From Pseudomonadota bacterium (lineage in GTDB: Bacteria > Pseudomonadota > Alphaproteobacteria > Rhizobiales > Devosiaceae): a DNA stretch of 64,000 nucleotides. The notes beneath the pieces are model-generated. The model did not search any database, was not told the origin of the DNA, and saw only the letters and a list, made by a program, of their open reading frames with translations. Below, piece by piece: positions 19,830-28,553 of the stretch; within the stretch, counting starts at the first letter, position 1, and every line of letters starts with the position of its first letter. The stretch lies in the NCBI GenBank assembly GCA_023433775.1, contig JAEYTY010000063.1, positions 1 to 64,000 on the forward strand. Direction: 5' to 3'. The position numbers were made by a program, and so were the translations under genes.

Positions 19830-21065
19830 ATGGAGCGTCTCTTGCTCACTTCTGCGGTGCATTCGTCTGAGCCTGGCGGCTTTCTGGATATCGTTCGCAA
19901 ACGGACCAGCATGGCCGGGGCTGCCATGGTCGGGCTGGACGGACATGTCCTGAGCCAACAAGGCGCCCGACTGCCCGATTTGCCTCTGGAGCTTTTTGCC
20001 GCCAGTGGCCAGGTCGTGTCGGCTGCTGCCCATGGCGGTTTCCTGCTGGTTGCGCCCATCCCGACCATGAAAGAGGCAAAGCCCCTCTGGCTCGTGCTCT
20101 GGGACCATGCGCCCCGCGACACTGCACAAGGCTACATGCTGCTGGCGCGGGTGACCGAGCTGGCCTTCCAGGCCAGCATGGAGCGCCGTCGCGCGGCCGA
20201 TCGTGCGCGGCTCCACCTCATGAATCTGGCCTCGGCCACCGCCCGCATTGGCATCTGGTCCTGTCTGCTGCCCAGTGAAAATCTGACCTGGACCGACGGG
20301 GTTTACGATATTTTTGAACTGCCGCGTGGCATCCCGATTACCCGCGAAATCACGCTTGGGCTCTATTTGCCGGATTCTGCGCGACAGATGCAGGAGCTGC
20401 GGGCCCGGGCCATCGCAACATTGGGCAGCTTCAATTTTGACGCCGAAATCAATACCGCAAAGGGCAATCGGCGATGGATGCGCATCACCGCGACAGTCGA
20501 AAGCATAAATAGTCAGGCCCGGTCCATCCTCGGCATCAAGCAGGATATTACCGACGAAAAACTCCAGGCCGAACGCACGCGTCGCCAGGCGGAGACCGAT
20601 GCCCTCACGGGACTTGCCAATCGGGCGCTCTTCCAGGCGCGCCTTGACGATCTCCATGGCGCCAATTCCATCGCGGCCCTCATTCTGGTCGATCTGGACC
20701 GGTTCAAAGCGATCAATGACGAATTGGGTCATGTACAGGGTGATGCGTGTCTGGTGGAAGCTGGACGGCGCCTCAAGACATGCTGCCCGCCCGGCGCGCT
20801 GGTCGCAAGGATCGGCGGCGACGAGTTTGCTATCCTCACCGACCAGGGCGCCAATATTGACGAGGCGGCGCTTTCGGCCCGTATCGTTGAGGCCTTTGAG
20901 GCGCCATTCAACCTGGCGGGCCAATCTCGCCAGATCGGCGCATCGATTGGCATAGCACGGCGCGACACGCATGATGGCGACACGCTCTATCGCAATGCCG
21001 ATCTTGCTCTTTATCAGGCCAAGTCCGCCGGTCGCGGCACCTGGCGCCAGTTCAACGCGGCCTGA
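19830..21065 (+). CDS. Diguanylate cyclase with PAS-like sensor region
   Basis: Makes the second messenger c-di-GMP from GTP. The C-terminal GGDEF domain (about residues 245-411) has DALTGLANR at 257, the metal-binding VDLD at 287 and an intact GGDEF at 329-333, so it should be active. The four residues at the usual RxxD inhibitory position are PPGA, so product feedback inhibition at the I-site is absent. Residues about 120-240 look like a PAS domain with a following PAC segment (ILGIKQDITDEKLQAER); the first 110 residues are of unknown type. No membrane helices are seen, so it is cytoplasmic. Confidence 0.88.
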   Translation: MERLLLTSAVHSSEPGGFLDIVRKRTSMAGAAMVGLDGHVLSQQGARLPDLPLELFAASGQVVSAAAHGGFLLVAPIPTMKEAKPLWLVLWDHAPRDTAQGYMLLARVTELAFQASMERRRAADRARLHLMNLASATARIGIWSCLLPSENLTWTDGVYDIFELPRGIPITREITLGLYLPDSARQMQELRARAIATLGSFNFDAEINTAKGNRRWMRITATVESINSQARSILGIKQDITDEKLQAERTRRQAETDALTGLANRALFQARLDDLHGANSIAALILVDLDRFKAINDELGHVQGDACLVEAGRRLKTCCPPGALVARIGGDEFAILTDQGANIDEAALSARIVEAFEAPFNLAGQSRQIGASIGIARRDTHDGDTLYRNADLALYQAKSAGRGTWRQFNAA

Positions 21066-21074
21066 CAAAGCGAA

Positions 21075-21095
21075 AGGGCGGCCACTGGCCGCCCT
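21075..21095. terminator. Bidirectional hairpin between convergent genes
   Basis: AGGGCGGC and GCCGCCCT form a perfect 8-bp stem around a 5-nt loop, in the 48-bp gap between the diguanylate cyclase and ssb stops. It probably terminates both transcripts; T-tracts are short. Confidence 0.6.
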
Positions 21096-21113
21096 CCCAA
21101 AATCCCTGCCCGC

Positions 21114-21623
21114 TCAGAACGGAATGTCGTCGTCCATCCCGCCAGGCTCAAAGGCCGGCGCATTGGCTTGTGGCCGACGCGCTCCGCCGCCATTGCCACC
21201 ATTGTCGCGAACGCCACGGAAACCGGTATCGCCACCGCCGCCATAGCCGCCGCTATCACCCTGACCTTCGCCACGGCCGTCAAGCAGCACCATGGACGAA
21301 TTGAAGTTCTGCAGCACGACCTCGGTGGAATATTTGTCGGCGCCCGACTGATCCTGCCATTTGCGGGTCTGGAGCTGGCCCTCGATATAAACCTTGCTGC
21401 CTTTTCGTAGATATTGCTCGGCGACGCGCGCCAGGCCTTCCGAAAAGATCACCACCCGATGCCATTCGGTCTTTTCACGCTGCTCGCCGCTATTGCGGTC
21501 CTTCCAGCGCTCCGATGTGGCCACCGACAGGTTCACCACCTTGCCGCCACTCGGCAGATTGCGCACTTCCGGGTCATTGCCCAGATTGCCCACCAGAATT
21601 ACCTTGTTTACGCTGCCAGCCAT
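21114..21623 (-). CDS. ssb: Single-stranded DNA-binding protein
   Basis: Essential cytoplasmic protein that coats single-stranded DNA in replication, recombination and repair. The OB-fold covers about residues 1-110 ([36 protein letters not shown]). A Gly-rich disordered linker follows, ending in the partner-binding tip DDDIPF. Length is 169 residues. It is divergent from uvrA with an SOS box in the shared promoter region, the same arrangement as in E. coli. Confidence 0.97.
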   Translation of the reverse strand: MAGSVNKVILVGNLGNDPEVRNLPSGGKVVNLSVATSERWKDRNSGEQREKTEWHRVVIFSEGLARVAEQYLRKGSKVYIEGQLQTRKWQDQSGADKYSTEVVLQNFNSSMVLLDGRGEGQGDSGGYGGGGDTGFRGVRDNGGNGGGARRPQANAPAFEPGGMDDDIPF

Positions 21624-21959
21624 GGCGCTTGTCCTTCCAATTCAGTCCCGGTCTGCCCGGTCGCGGGACGCTTTCTCTTGCAAAATAGGCCCGGAAGTCT
21701 GCCGCCCGGCACGCGGCCTTCCCAGCCCGATTGCCGCACAATAAAGAATTCCGGCCTCGACGACGTGACAATTAACAGGTTGTAAACCGCTTCTTTGTTC
21801 TTATTATGTTCACGTTCAGTGCGTCGCTGTCAAGCCGATGTCGTCCTGCTGACATCAACTGTCAGCAGGGCTGCTTGCGCGGTGGATGAGTGAGGCCTAT
21901 CTCTGGGCCTTTGCAAGCCGTATTGAAATGATTGAAATCGCGCCCGCGATGGCGCCAGC
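21624..21959. other. Divergent ssb/uvrA promoter region (336 bp)
   Basis: No gene is seen here. It holds the SOS box at 21797-21811 and must hold the ssb and uvrA promoters. The stretch around 21760-21815 is markedly AT-richer than the surroundings. Confidence 0.7.
21797..21811. promoter_or_regulatory. LexA (SOS) box, alphaproteobacterial type
   Basis: GTTC-TTATTAT-GTTC exactly fits the GTTC-N7-GTTC direct-repeat operator known for alphaproteobacterial LexA. It lies about 150 bp upstream of uvrA and 174 bp upstream of ssb, both classical SOS genes. Confidence 0.88.
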
Positions 21960-24866
21960 ATGGACGACCCGATGAACCAGCCTCCCAGCCAGACCCGCGA
22001 GATCATCGTTCGTGGCGCCCGCGAGCATAATCTCAAGGGCATCGATGTGCGGCTGCCCCGCGACAGCCTGATCGTGATGACGGGTCTTTCCGGGTCGGGC
22101 AAATCCTCACTGGCGTTCGACACTATCTATGCCGAAGGGCAGCGGCGCTACGTGGAATCCCTGTCCGCCTATGCGCGTCAGTTCCTCGAAATGATGCAGA
22201 AGCCGGATGTCGAGCACATCGAGGGACTCTCGCCCGCCATTTCCATCGAGCAGAAGACCACCAGCCGCAATCCGCGCTCGACTGTCGGCACGGTCACCGA
22301 GATCTACGATTATCTCCGCCTGCTCTATGCCCGCGTCGGCATTCCCTATTCGCCCACCACGGGCCTGCCCATCGAAAGCCAGACCGTCAGCCAGATGGTT
22401 GATCGCACGCTGGAATTGCCCGAAGGCGCCCGCCTTTATCTTCTGGCTCCGATTGCCCGTGGCCGCAAGGGCGAGTTCAAGAAGGAACTGGCCGACCTGA
22501 TGCGCAAGGGCTTCCAGCGCGTCAAGATCGATGGCGAATATCACGAGATCGAGGATGCCCCTGCCCTCGACAAGAAGTTCAAACACGACATCGAGGTGGT
22601 GGTAGATCGCCTCGTCGTCTCGCGTGAAATTTCCGGCCGTCTCGCCGAGAGCTTTGAAACGGCGCTGAAGCTGGCCGATGGCATCGCGCTGGTCGAATTT
22701 GCCGACGAGAAGAATGAAGACGGCACGCCGCGCCAGATCACCTTCTCGGAGAAGTTCGCCTGCCCGGTTTCCGGCTTCACAATTGCCGAAATCGAGCCGC
22801 GCCTGTTCTCGTTCAACAATCCCTTCGGCGCCTGCCCGGTCTGCGACGGCCTTGGCACGGAACAGAAGATCGATCCTGATCAAGTCGTGCCTGACCACAG
22901 CCTGTCGCTGCGCGATGGGGCCATCCTGCCCTGGAGCAAGACCAGCGCACCCTATTATATCCAGACGCTGCAAGCGGTCGTGAAGCATTTCGGCGCTTCG
23001 ACAGGCACGGCATGGAGCGAATTGCCTTTCGAGGTGCAGCACGCGGTGCTCTACGGCACGGACAAGACCCCGATCAATTTTGTCTATGACGATGGCCTGC
23101 GCCAGTACAAAACAACCAAGCCCTTCGAGGGTGTGATCGGCAATCTGGAACGCCGCTACCGGGAAACCGAAAGCGCCGGAATGCGCGAGGAAATCGAACG
23201 TTTCATGTCGGCCAAGCCCTGTCTTGCCTGTGGCGGCTATCGCCTCAAGCCGGAATCGCTAGCGGTCAAGATCGATGGCCTCCATGTCGGCCAGGTCACG
23301 GAAATGTCGATCCGCAAGGCGTCGCAGTGGTTTGTCGAACTCAGCGACAAGCTGACCGCGACCCAGAGCCAGATTGGCGAGCGCATCCTCAAGGAAATCC
23401 GCGCGCGGCTGAATTTCCTCAATGATGTTGGCCTCGACTACCTCACCATGGCGCGTAATTCCGGCACGCTGTCGGGTGGCGAAAGCCAGCGCATTCGCCT
23501 CGCCAGCCAGATCGGCTCGGGGCTGACCGGCGTGCTTTACGTGCTCGACGAGCCCTCCATTGGCCTGCATCAGCGCGACAATTCCCGCCTGCTCGAAACC
23601 CTCCGCCGCCTGCGCGATCTAGGGAACACCGTCATCGTCGTCGAGCATGACGAGGACGCCATTCTCACCGCCGACCACGTGCTCGATATTGGACCGGGCG
23701 CGGGCGTTCATGGCGGTCATATCGTGGCTGAAGGCAAGCCGCAGGACATTCTCGACCATCCGGATTCCCTCACCGGCAAATATCTCTCGGGCCGCATGGG
23801 CATTCCCGTGCCTGCCGAGCGCCGCAAGGGTAAGAAGGGCAAGACGCTGTCGATCAAGGGCGCGACGGGCAATAATCTCAAGAATGTATCGGTCGATGTT
23901 CCGCTTGGGCTTTTTGTCGCCATCACCGGGGTTTCCGGCGGCGGCAAGTCGACGCTGATGATCGACACCATGTATCAGGCCATTGCGCGCCGCCTCAATG
24001 GCGCACGCGTGGTCCCTGCCCCGCATGAAAGCCTCACCGGTCTCGAATTCCTCGACAAGGTCATCGATATCGACCAGTCGCCCATCGGGCGCACCCCGCG
24101 CTCCAATCCTGCTACCTATACCGGCGCTTTCACGCCCCTGCGCGAATGGTTTGCCGGCCTTCCGGAGGCGAAGACCCGCGGCTATGGCCCGGGCCGGTTC
24201 AGCCTCAACGTCAAGGGTGGGCGCTGTGAGAAGTGCCAGGGCGATGGCGTGTTAAAGATCGAAATGCACTTCCTGCCGGACGTTTACGTCACCTGCGACG
24301 TCTGCAAGGGCAAGCGTTACAACCGCGAGACGCTGGAGGTTCAGTTCAAGGGCAAATCGATCTCCGACATTCTCGATATGACCATCGATGAGGGCGTCGA
24401 TTTCTTCTCTGCCGTGCCGGTGATCCGCGATAAATTCGCGACGCTGCAAAGGGTTGGGCTCGGCTATGTGAAGATCGGCCAGCCGGCCACGACCCTTTCG
24501 GGCGGCGAAGCCCAGCGCGTGAAGCTGTCAAAGGAACTATCCAAGCGCGCCACGGGGCGGACGCTCTATATGCTGGACGAGCCCACGACGGGCCTGCATT
24601 TCCATGACGTGGCCAAGCTTCTCGAGGTTCTGCACGAGCTGGTGGATGGCGGCAATTCGGTGATTGTGATCGAGCACAATCTTGAGGTGATCAAGACCGC
24701 TGACTGGATCATCGATCTTGGCCCCGAAGGGGGGGATGGCGGCGGCGAAATCGTCGCACTTGGGACGCCGGAAGAGGTGGCGGACAATGCCCGCTCGCAT
24801 ACCGGCACCTATCTCAAGGAAATCATGCAGCGGCGTCCGCATTTCGCCACCAGGGCCGCCGAATAG
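21960..24866 (+). CDS. uvrA: UvrABC nucleotide excision repair subunit A
   Basis: ATPase that recognises bulky DNA lesions and loads UvrB. Two ABC modules are seen, with Walker A motifs [10 protein letters not shown] (about 41-50) and GVSGGGKST, and two LSGGE(S/A)QR signatures. The C-terminal zinc finger CEKC...CDVC is complete. In the N-terminal finger the first CxxC is CPVS while the second is CPVC, so that site is degenerate. Length is 968 residues; an ATG at 21972 is an alternative start. The SOS box upstream predicts damage induction. Confidence 0.97.
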   Translation: MDDPMNQPPSQTREIIVRGAREHNLKGIDVRLPRDSLIVMTGLSGSGKSSLAFDTIYAEGQRRYVESLSAYARQFLEMMQKPDVEHIEGLSPAISIEQKTTSRNPRSTVGTVTEIYDYLRLLYARVGIPYSPTTGLPIESQTVSQMVDRTLELPEGARLYLLAPIARGRKGEFKKELADLMRKGFQRVKIDGEYHEIEDAPALDKKFKHDIEVVVDRLVVSREISGRLAESFETALKLADGIALVEFADEKNEDGTPRQITFSEKFACPVSGFTIAEIEPRLFSFNNPFGACPVCDGLGTEQKIDPDQVVPDHSLSLRDGAILPWSKTSAPYYIQTLQAVVKHFGASTGTAWSELPFEVQHAVLYGTDKTPINFVYDDGLRQYKTTKPFEGVIGNLERRYRETESAGMREEIERFMSAKPCLACGGYRLKPESLAVKIDGLHVGQVTEMSIRKASQWFVELSDKLTATQSQIGERILKEIRARLNFLNDVGLDYLTMARNSGTLSGGESQRIRLASQIGSGLTGVLYVLDEPSIGLHQRDNSRLLETLRRLRDLGNTVIVVEHDEDAILTADHVLDIGPGAGVHGGHIVAEGKPQDILDHPDSLTGKYLSGRMGIPVPAERRKGKKGKTLSIKGATGNNLKNVSVDVPLGLFVAITGVSGGGKSTLMIDTMYQAIARRLNGARVVPAPHESLTGLEFLDKVIDIDQSPIGRTPRSNPATYTGAFTPLREWFAGLPEAKTRGYGPGRFSLNVKGGRCEKCQGDGVLKIEMHFLPDVYVTCDVCKGKRYNRETLEVQFKGKSISDILDMTIDEGVDFFSAVPVIRDKFATLQRVGLGYVKIGQPATTLSGGEAQRVKLSKELSKRATGRTLYMLDEPTTGLHFHDVAKLLEVLHELVDGGNSVIVIEHNLEVIKTADWIIDLGPEGGDGGGEIVALGTPEEVADNARSHTGTYLKEIMQRRPHFATRAAE

Positions 24867-24878
24867 CACTTCGGCGGC
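24855..24878 (+). terminator. Hairpin spanning the uvrA stop codon
   Basis: GCCGCCGAA (last uvrA codons) pairs perfectly with TTCGGCGGC across a 6-nt loop that contains the TAG stop. There is no T-tract, so it may act in transcript stability or factor-dependent termination rather than as a classic terminator. Confidence 0.5.
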
Positions 24879-24879
24879 G

Positions 24880-24909
24880 CTCAGCGCTAACAGTCTGCTA
24901 GCCAATAGC
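24880..24909 (+). repeat. 30-bp inverted repeat, left copy
   Basis: Matches the reverse complement of 25679-25708 with about three mismatches. The core is itself a dyad: GCTAACAG and CTGCTAGC pair around a central T with one mismatch. It lies just after uvrA. Confidence 0.8.
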
Positions 24910-25076
24910 GTGGGCGTGTCATGCAATGCGTGGCACTAAAGGCGACGGGTTTGTGACGATTTCCTGAAATTGCCATGCACGGAACGCATGATGCTCTTGA
25001 CGTAAGGGGCATGGCGCACGCGGGCAAATCACCCCATGTTCGCTGCGTGCTGATACCAGCCGCAAGGAACTCGCCC

Positions 25077-25229
25077 ATGTTTGTACGTGCTGTCTGGCGC
25101 CTCAAGCGCCTGGTCGACATCAAGCAGACGTTGCGGGAAATGGACGTTCCCTCGACGCGAGATGCCGACCTCCTAGGGATTTCCGGTCCGGACTTCTCTA
25201 AAATGACCCGGTCGCTTTTCGACCGCTGA
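25077..25229 (+). CDS. DUF1127-like small protein
   Basis: A 50-residue basic protein (MFVRAVWRLKRLVDIKQTL...) whose second half, DADLLGISGPDFSKM, resembles the 'L-x-DIGL-x-R-x-DI' turn of DUF1127 micro-proteins. Those proteins in related alphaproteobacteria affect RNA turnover and phosphate or carbon metabolism; the role here is unknown. The start at 25077 follows an AAGGAA site by 8 bp. A strong hairpin lies 22 bp downstream, and a second DUF1127 gene follows. Confidence 0.65.
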   Translation: MFVRAVWRLKRLVDIKQTLREMDVPSTRDADLLGISGPDFSKMTRSLFDR

Positions 25230-25251
25230 ATTTCTTCTCACCCGCTTCTGC

Positions 25252-25281
25252 GTGGCCGCCAGTTCGCCCGCTGGCGGCCAC
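25252..25281 (+). terminator. Hairpin after the first DUF1127-like gene
   Basis: A perfect 11-bp stem (GTGGCCGCCAG with CTGGCGGCCAC) and 8-nt loop. No T-tract follows. Confidence 0.55.
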
Positions 25282-25423
25282 AGCTCTGCCATCAGCCTTA
25301 ATCAATGACTACCAAAAGCGTCGTTAGGCTTGCGCAAACTGCATAGCTCAATTGATCAATCTCTATCTGCTCAGCCAACCCTGCCGCCCCTATATTGGCA
25401 CTGTAGACAACAGGAGACTTCAA

Positions 25424-25573
25424 ATGGATATCCGTAAAACCTTCAAGAAATGGGCCGCTTATCAGCAGACCGTTCGTGAACTTGCTGCCCTCGACAATCG
25501 CCAGCTCAATGATCTCGGCATCGCACGTTCAGATATTAGCCGTGTTGCTCGCGATCATGCCGGTTCGATCTAA
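25424..25573 (+). CDS. DUF1127 small protein
   Basis: A 49-residue arginine-rich protein with the full DUF1127 pattern: ELAALDNRQLNDLGIARSDISRVA. The start at 25424 has CAGGAGAC about 8 bp upstream. It has its own terminator at 25610-25644. Exact function is unknown; DUF1127 proteins elsewhere act in post-transcriptional control. With its neighbour it forms a pair lying inside the 30-bp inverted repeats. Confidence 0.85.
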   Translation: MDIRKTFKKWAAYQQTVRELAALDNRQLNDLGIARSDISRVARDHAGSI

Positions 25574-25609
25574 GTATAGTTCGAACTACAGCAAAGCGAC
25601 CATAAACCG

Positions 25610-25644
25610 AACGCTCGCATCTCTCTGAGAAGCGAGCGTTTTTG
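25610..25644 (+). terminator. Intrinsic terminator after the DUF1127 gene
   Basis: A perfect 9-bp stem (AACGCTCGC with GCGAGCGTT), 13-nt loop, and a run of T residues at its 3' edge. Confidence 0.85.
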
Positions 25645-25678
25645 TTTGTCTGGCGTGGCAATTTCGGTGCCTATGGAG

Positions 25679-25708
25679 GCTATTCGCTAGCAGACTGTTA
25701 GCGTTGAG
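25679..25708 (-). repeat. 30-bp inverted repeat, right copy
   Basis: Reverse-complement partner of 24880-24909. Its core, CTAGCAG-A-CTGTTAG, is again an imperfect dyad. It sits 64 bp upstream of trmFO, where it could also act as an operator. Confidence 0.8.
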
Positions 25709-25771
25709 ACCCGCGCGCTTGCGAAAATGACAGACGTTGCGCGAAACCAAGGCGCTTGGTATCTGCCCTGC

Positions 25772-27163
25772 ATGTCAAACAACACAATTCACATCATCGG
25801 CGGCGGGCTCGCCGGGTCGGAAGCTGCATGGCAGGCTGCGGAAGCAGGCGCCAAGGTGGTCGTGCATGAAATGCGCGGCGTCAAAGGCACGGACGCGCAC
25901 TCGACCGATTCATTTGCCGAACTCGTCTGCTCCAACAGTTTCCGTTCTGACGACCATGAGCAGAACGCCGTTGGCCTGCTGCATGAAGAAATGCGGCGCT
26001 GCGGTTCGATCATCATGCGCGCGGCCGATGCGCACAAACTGCCGGCGGGTGGCGCACTGGCGGTGGATCGCCATGGTTTCGCTGCGGCCGTGACCGAGGC
26101 GGTCAGCAATCACCCCAATATCACCATTGTGCGCGAAGAGGTCGCCGGCTGGCCGCCTGCCGAGTGGCAGCATGTGATCATTGCCAGCGGGCCGCTGACA
26201 TCGCCGGCGCTGGCGGCGGCGGTGCTGGAAAAGACGGGTGAGGATTCGCTGGCCTTCTTCGACGCCATTGCGCCCATCGTCCATTATGACAGCATCAATC
26301 ACGACATTGCCTGGGCACAGTCGCGCTATGACAAGGCGGGCCCGGGCGGCACGGGGGCTGACTATCTCAACCTGCCGATGGACCGCGACCAGTACTATGC
26401 CTTTGTCGAGGCGCTGATTAGCGCGCCGCTGCATGAGTTCAAGGAATGGGAACATGTTCCCTATTTCGATGGCTGCCTGCCTATCGAGGTGATGGCCGAG
26501 CGCGGGCCGGAAACGCTGCGCCATGGGCCGATGAAGCCTGTGGGCCTGACCAATCCGCGCAATCCGACCGTAAAGCCCTATGCCATTGTGCAATTGCGCC
26601 AGGACAATGCGCTGGGCACGCTATGGAACATGGTCGGCTTTCAGACCAAGATGCGTTACGGCATCCAGGCTGAGATTTTCCGCATGATCCCGGGCCTCGA
26701 AAGTGCGCAATTTGCTCGGCTGGGCGGGTTGCACCGCAATACCTTCATCAATTCACCCAAAGTGTTGCAGCCGGACCTTAAACTCAAATCTGATCCACGT
26801 ATCCGCTTTGCCGGTCAGGTCACCGGGGTGGAAGGCTATGTCGAAAGTGCGGCTATCGGCCTGATAACAGGTCGGCTGACCGCCGCAGAGGCGCTGGGTG
26901 GAAGCCTCACCCTGCCCCCGCCGACAACGGCGTTCGGAGCGTTGATTGGCCATATCACGGGCGGCCATATCGAGGCCGAAAGCTATAGCGGCGCGCGGAG
27001 CTTTCAGCCGATGAATGTGAATTTCGGGCTGTTTCCGCCGGTGGAAATCGTCAAGCCCGAGGGCATCAAACGCTGGAAAGGTCCGGAAAAGACCATAGCC
27101 AAGCGCCGGGCCATCACCAGCAGGGCATTGGACGACCTTGCGAGCTGGGCGGCGACCGCTTAG
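25772..27163 (+). CDS. trmFO: Methylenetetrahydrofolate-tRNA (uracil-54-C5) methyltransferase, FAD-dependent
   Basis: Makes ribothymidine at tRNA position 54, using methylene-tetrahydrofolate and FADH2 instead of S-adenosylmethionine. The FAD-binding [11 protein letters not shown] starts at residue 10, and the catalytic-cysteine motif CSNSFRSD places Cys53 exactly where the family has it. Length from the ATG at 25772 is 463 residues; the longer frame upstream adds a tail not found in relatives. The terminus meets the NDUFAF6-like gene tail to tail. Confidence 0.96.
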   Translation: MSNNTIHIIGGGLAGSEAAWQAAEAGAKVVVHEMRGVKGTDAHSTDSFAELVCSNSFRSDDHEQNAVGLLHEEMRRCGSIIMRAADAHKLPAGGALAVDRHGFAAAVTEAVSNHPNITIVREEVAGWPPAEWQHVIIASGPLTSPALAAAVLEKTGEDSLAFFDAIAPIVHYDSINHDIAWAQSRYDKAGPGGTGADYLNLPMDRDQYYAFVEALISAPLHEFKEWEHVPYFDGCLPIEVMAERGPETLRHGPMKPVGLTNPRNPTVKPYAIVQLRQDNALGTLWNMVGFQTKMRYGIQAEIFRMIPGLESAQFARLGGLHRNTFINSPKVLQPDLKLKSDPRIRFAGQVTGVEGYVESAAIGLITGRLTAAEALGGSLTLPPPTTAFGALIGHITGGHIEAESYSGARSFQPMNVNFGLFPPVEIVKPEGIKRWKGPEKTIAKRRAITSRALDDLASWAATA

Positions 27164-27186
27164 GCAAACCGCCTGCTAGCGGTTGC
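27164..27186. terminator. Hairpin between convergent genes
   Basis: GCAAACCGC and GCGGTTGC can pair with one bulged base around a 6-nt loop. It spans the 12-bp gap between the trmFO stop and the end of the convergent gene. A weak candidate. Confidence 0.4.
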
Positions 27187-28021
27187 GCCACGCCCACCAG
27201 ACAAGGCGTGTAATCTTGCGCCAATCGGCATCGTCGGGCGGCGGCACAAAAGGCCCCGTCGTGCTGCTTTTCCAAGCGCTGAGCTGACTTTCGAGCACCG
27301 GTAAGGCGGCGAAGGCTGGCCGGATCGGCGGCGGCAGGCTGGCGATGGCTTTGCGGGCCTGGTCCAGGTGCCCGGCGGCAAGCTCGGCGATCTGGCTGAG
27401 CGCGGCGTGGAGGCCTTCGCTGTCGTGGCCGCGGAAGAGCTCGGTTTCCTGAACACCATTGGCCTGCAAAATCGACCATGGCAGCATGATGCGGCCTTGT
27501 GCCGAAACGTGGCCGAAGGCGCGGAGATGGCCGATCATGGCCTGCGCCACGCCGAGATGGCCCGCTGCATCGCCCTGCTCTACCGGCTGCCCCTGATTGA
27601 GGATCATCGCTGCAAGCTGGAACAGGGTTGAGGCCGTCTCGCCGGCATAGCCTTCAAAACTTTCGAGATCCGGCATGGGATCGTCATAAAGATCAAAGCG
27701 GCGGGCGGCGAGAAGGCGCTGCAGGGTGCCCGCCGGGATGTTGTAACGGGCAATGGTATCGAGCAGCGCATCGGCCAGCGGGTTCTGGCGCACTTCGCCA
27801 TGCCCTTCACCGGTGAGGGCATCGTTCCACCACTGGAGGCGGATTTCGCCGGGTTGCGGGCCGGAGACGCGTTCACGGATGCTGGCCAGATCGGCGTTGA
27901 AGGCCAGGATCGCAGTGACGCGCGGGCGCGCCTCAGCCGGCAGGACCAGTGTCGCCAGATAGCGGTCGCGATCCGTATTGCGCAGAGCCTCTGCGGCGAA
28001 GGCGAAGCTGTCCCCGGGCAT
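27176..28021 (-). CDS. Squalene/phytoene-synthase-like protein, NDUFAF6-type complex I assembly factor homologue
   Basis: A 281-residue all-helical protein with the squalene/phytoene synthase fold, but the first aspartate-rich catalytic motif (DxxxD) is replaced by AFNADLASIRERVS. That stretch, RLQWWNDAL, and GHLGVAQAMIGHLRAFGHV all line up by eye with human NDUFAF6, a mitochondrial complex I assembly factor with no synthase activity. A role in NADH dehydrogenase assembly is therefore more likely than isoprenoid synthesis. It shares one base with the upstream NDUFAF3-like gene, supporting a joint role. Assignment rests on memory of the human sequence. Confidence 0.75.
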   Translation of the reverse strand: MPGDSFAFAAEALRNTDRDRYLATLVLPAEARPRVTAILAFNADLASIRERVSGPQPGEIRLQWWNDALTGEGHGEVRQNPLADALLDTIARYNIPAGTLQRLLAARRFDLYDDPMPDLESFEGYAGETASTLFQLAAMILNQGQPVEQGDAAGHLGVAQAMIGHLRAFGHVSAQGRIMLPWSILQANGVQETELFRGHDSEGLHAALSQIAELAAGHLDQARKAIASLPPPIRPAFAALPVLESQLSAWKSSTTGPFVPPPDDADWRKITRLVWWAWRNR

Positions 28022-28437
28022 CAGCGGGCGTTCTCTACGGCGATCAATGCGGCGCCGACGGCACGTTGTTCTGCGAGAAGGACATTGTAGGTGCGCACTG
28101 CGCCGCCCGTGCCGATGGCTTCGACGATGACGCGTTTTTCGCGCAGAGAGTCGCGGATGGCCGGGTCGATGGCGCTGATATCACCGCCCAGGCCGATCAG
28201 CAGGACATCGAGACTGTCGGCCTCATCAATGACCTGCTGCAGGCTGGCCAGGGTCAGCTCCTGCGCAGAGGCCAAGGGCCAGGCGTGCATTCCGCTCGGA
28301 AGGCAGAGCAGCGAGCCGCGATGAGACATTTCGGCAAAGCGAAAACCGCCATTGCCATAGGCGTCTATGCCGACGCGATGGGGAAAATGGCCGGAAAGAA
28401 AGCTCTTGGCCGGTTCGCTCGGCATGTTTTCAACCAT
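28021..28437 (-). CDS. Mth938-domain protein, NDUFAF3-type complex I assembly factor homologue
   Basis: A 138-residue protein of the Mth938/DUF498 family. The segments IDAYGNGGFRF and VEAIGTGGAVRTYNVLLAEQRAVGAALI match the pattern of human NDUFAF3 (IDSYNSRGF..., ATFNFLxxEGRVTGAALI). The last base is shared with the downstream NDUFAF6-like start codon, indicating translational coupling. It lies just after secDF-yajC, an order I recall as conserved in alphaproteobacteria. An alternative start is four codons downstream. Confidence 0.78.
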   Translation of the reverse strand: MVENMPSEPAKSFLSGHFPHRVGIDAYGNGGFRFAEMSHRGSLLCLPSGMHAWPLASAQELTLASLQQVIDEADSLDVLLIGLGGDISAIDPAIRDSLREKRVIVEAIGTGGAVRTYNVLLAEQRAVGAALIAVENAR

Positions 28438-28553
28438 TCGTCATTGTCTCGCCGAAAGGTGGGAAGGCAGGACCATCAGACGGTCACTGCCCCACGCTTC
28501 CCAATGCAGTCCCGGCCCGGGCCGGGGTTGCAAACAGGGTCGAGCGCCCTATT

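Noticed and set aside
27176..28021. Carotenoid or hopanoid synthase (phytoene/squalene synthase)
   Set aside because: The first aspartate-rich catalytic motif is missing, no isoprenoid genes adjoin it, and the pattern fits NDUFAF6 better.
28511..28526. 16-bp perfect GC palindrome after secDF-yajC region
   Set aside because: Pure G/C palindromes of this size are expected by chance in high-GC DNA, and it has no T-tract or clear partner gene.
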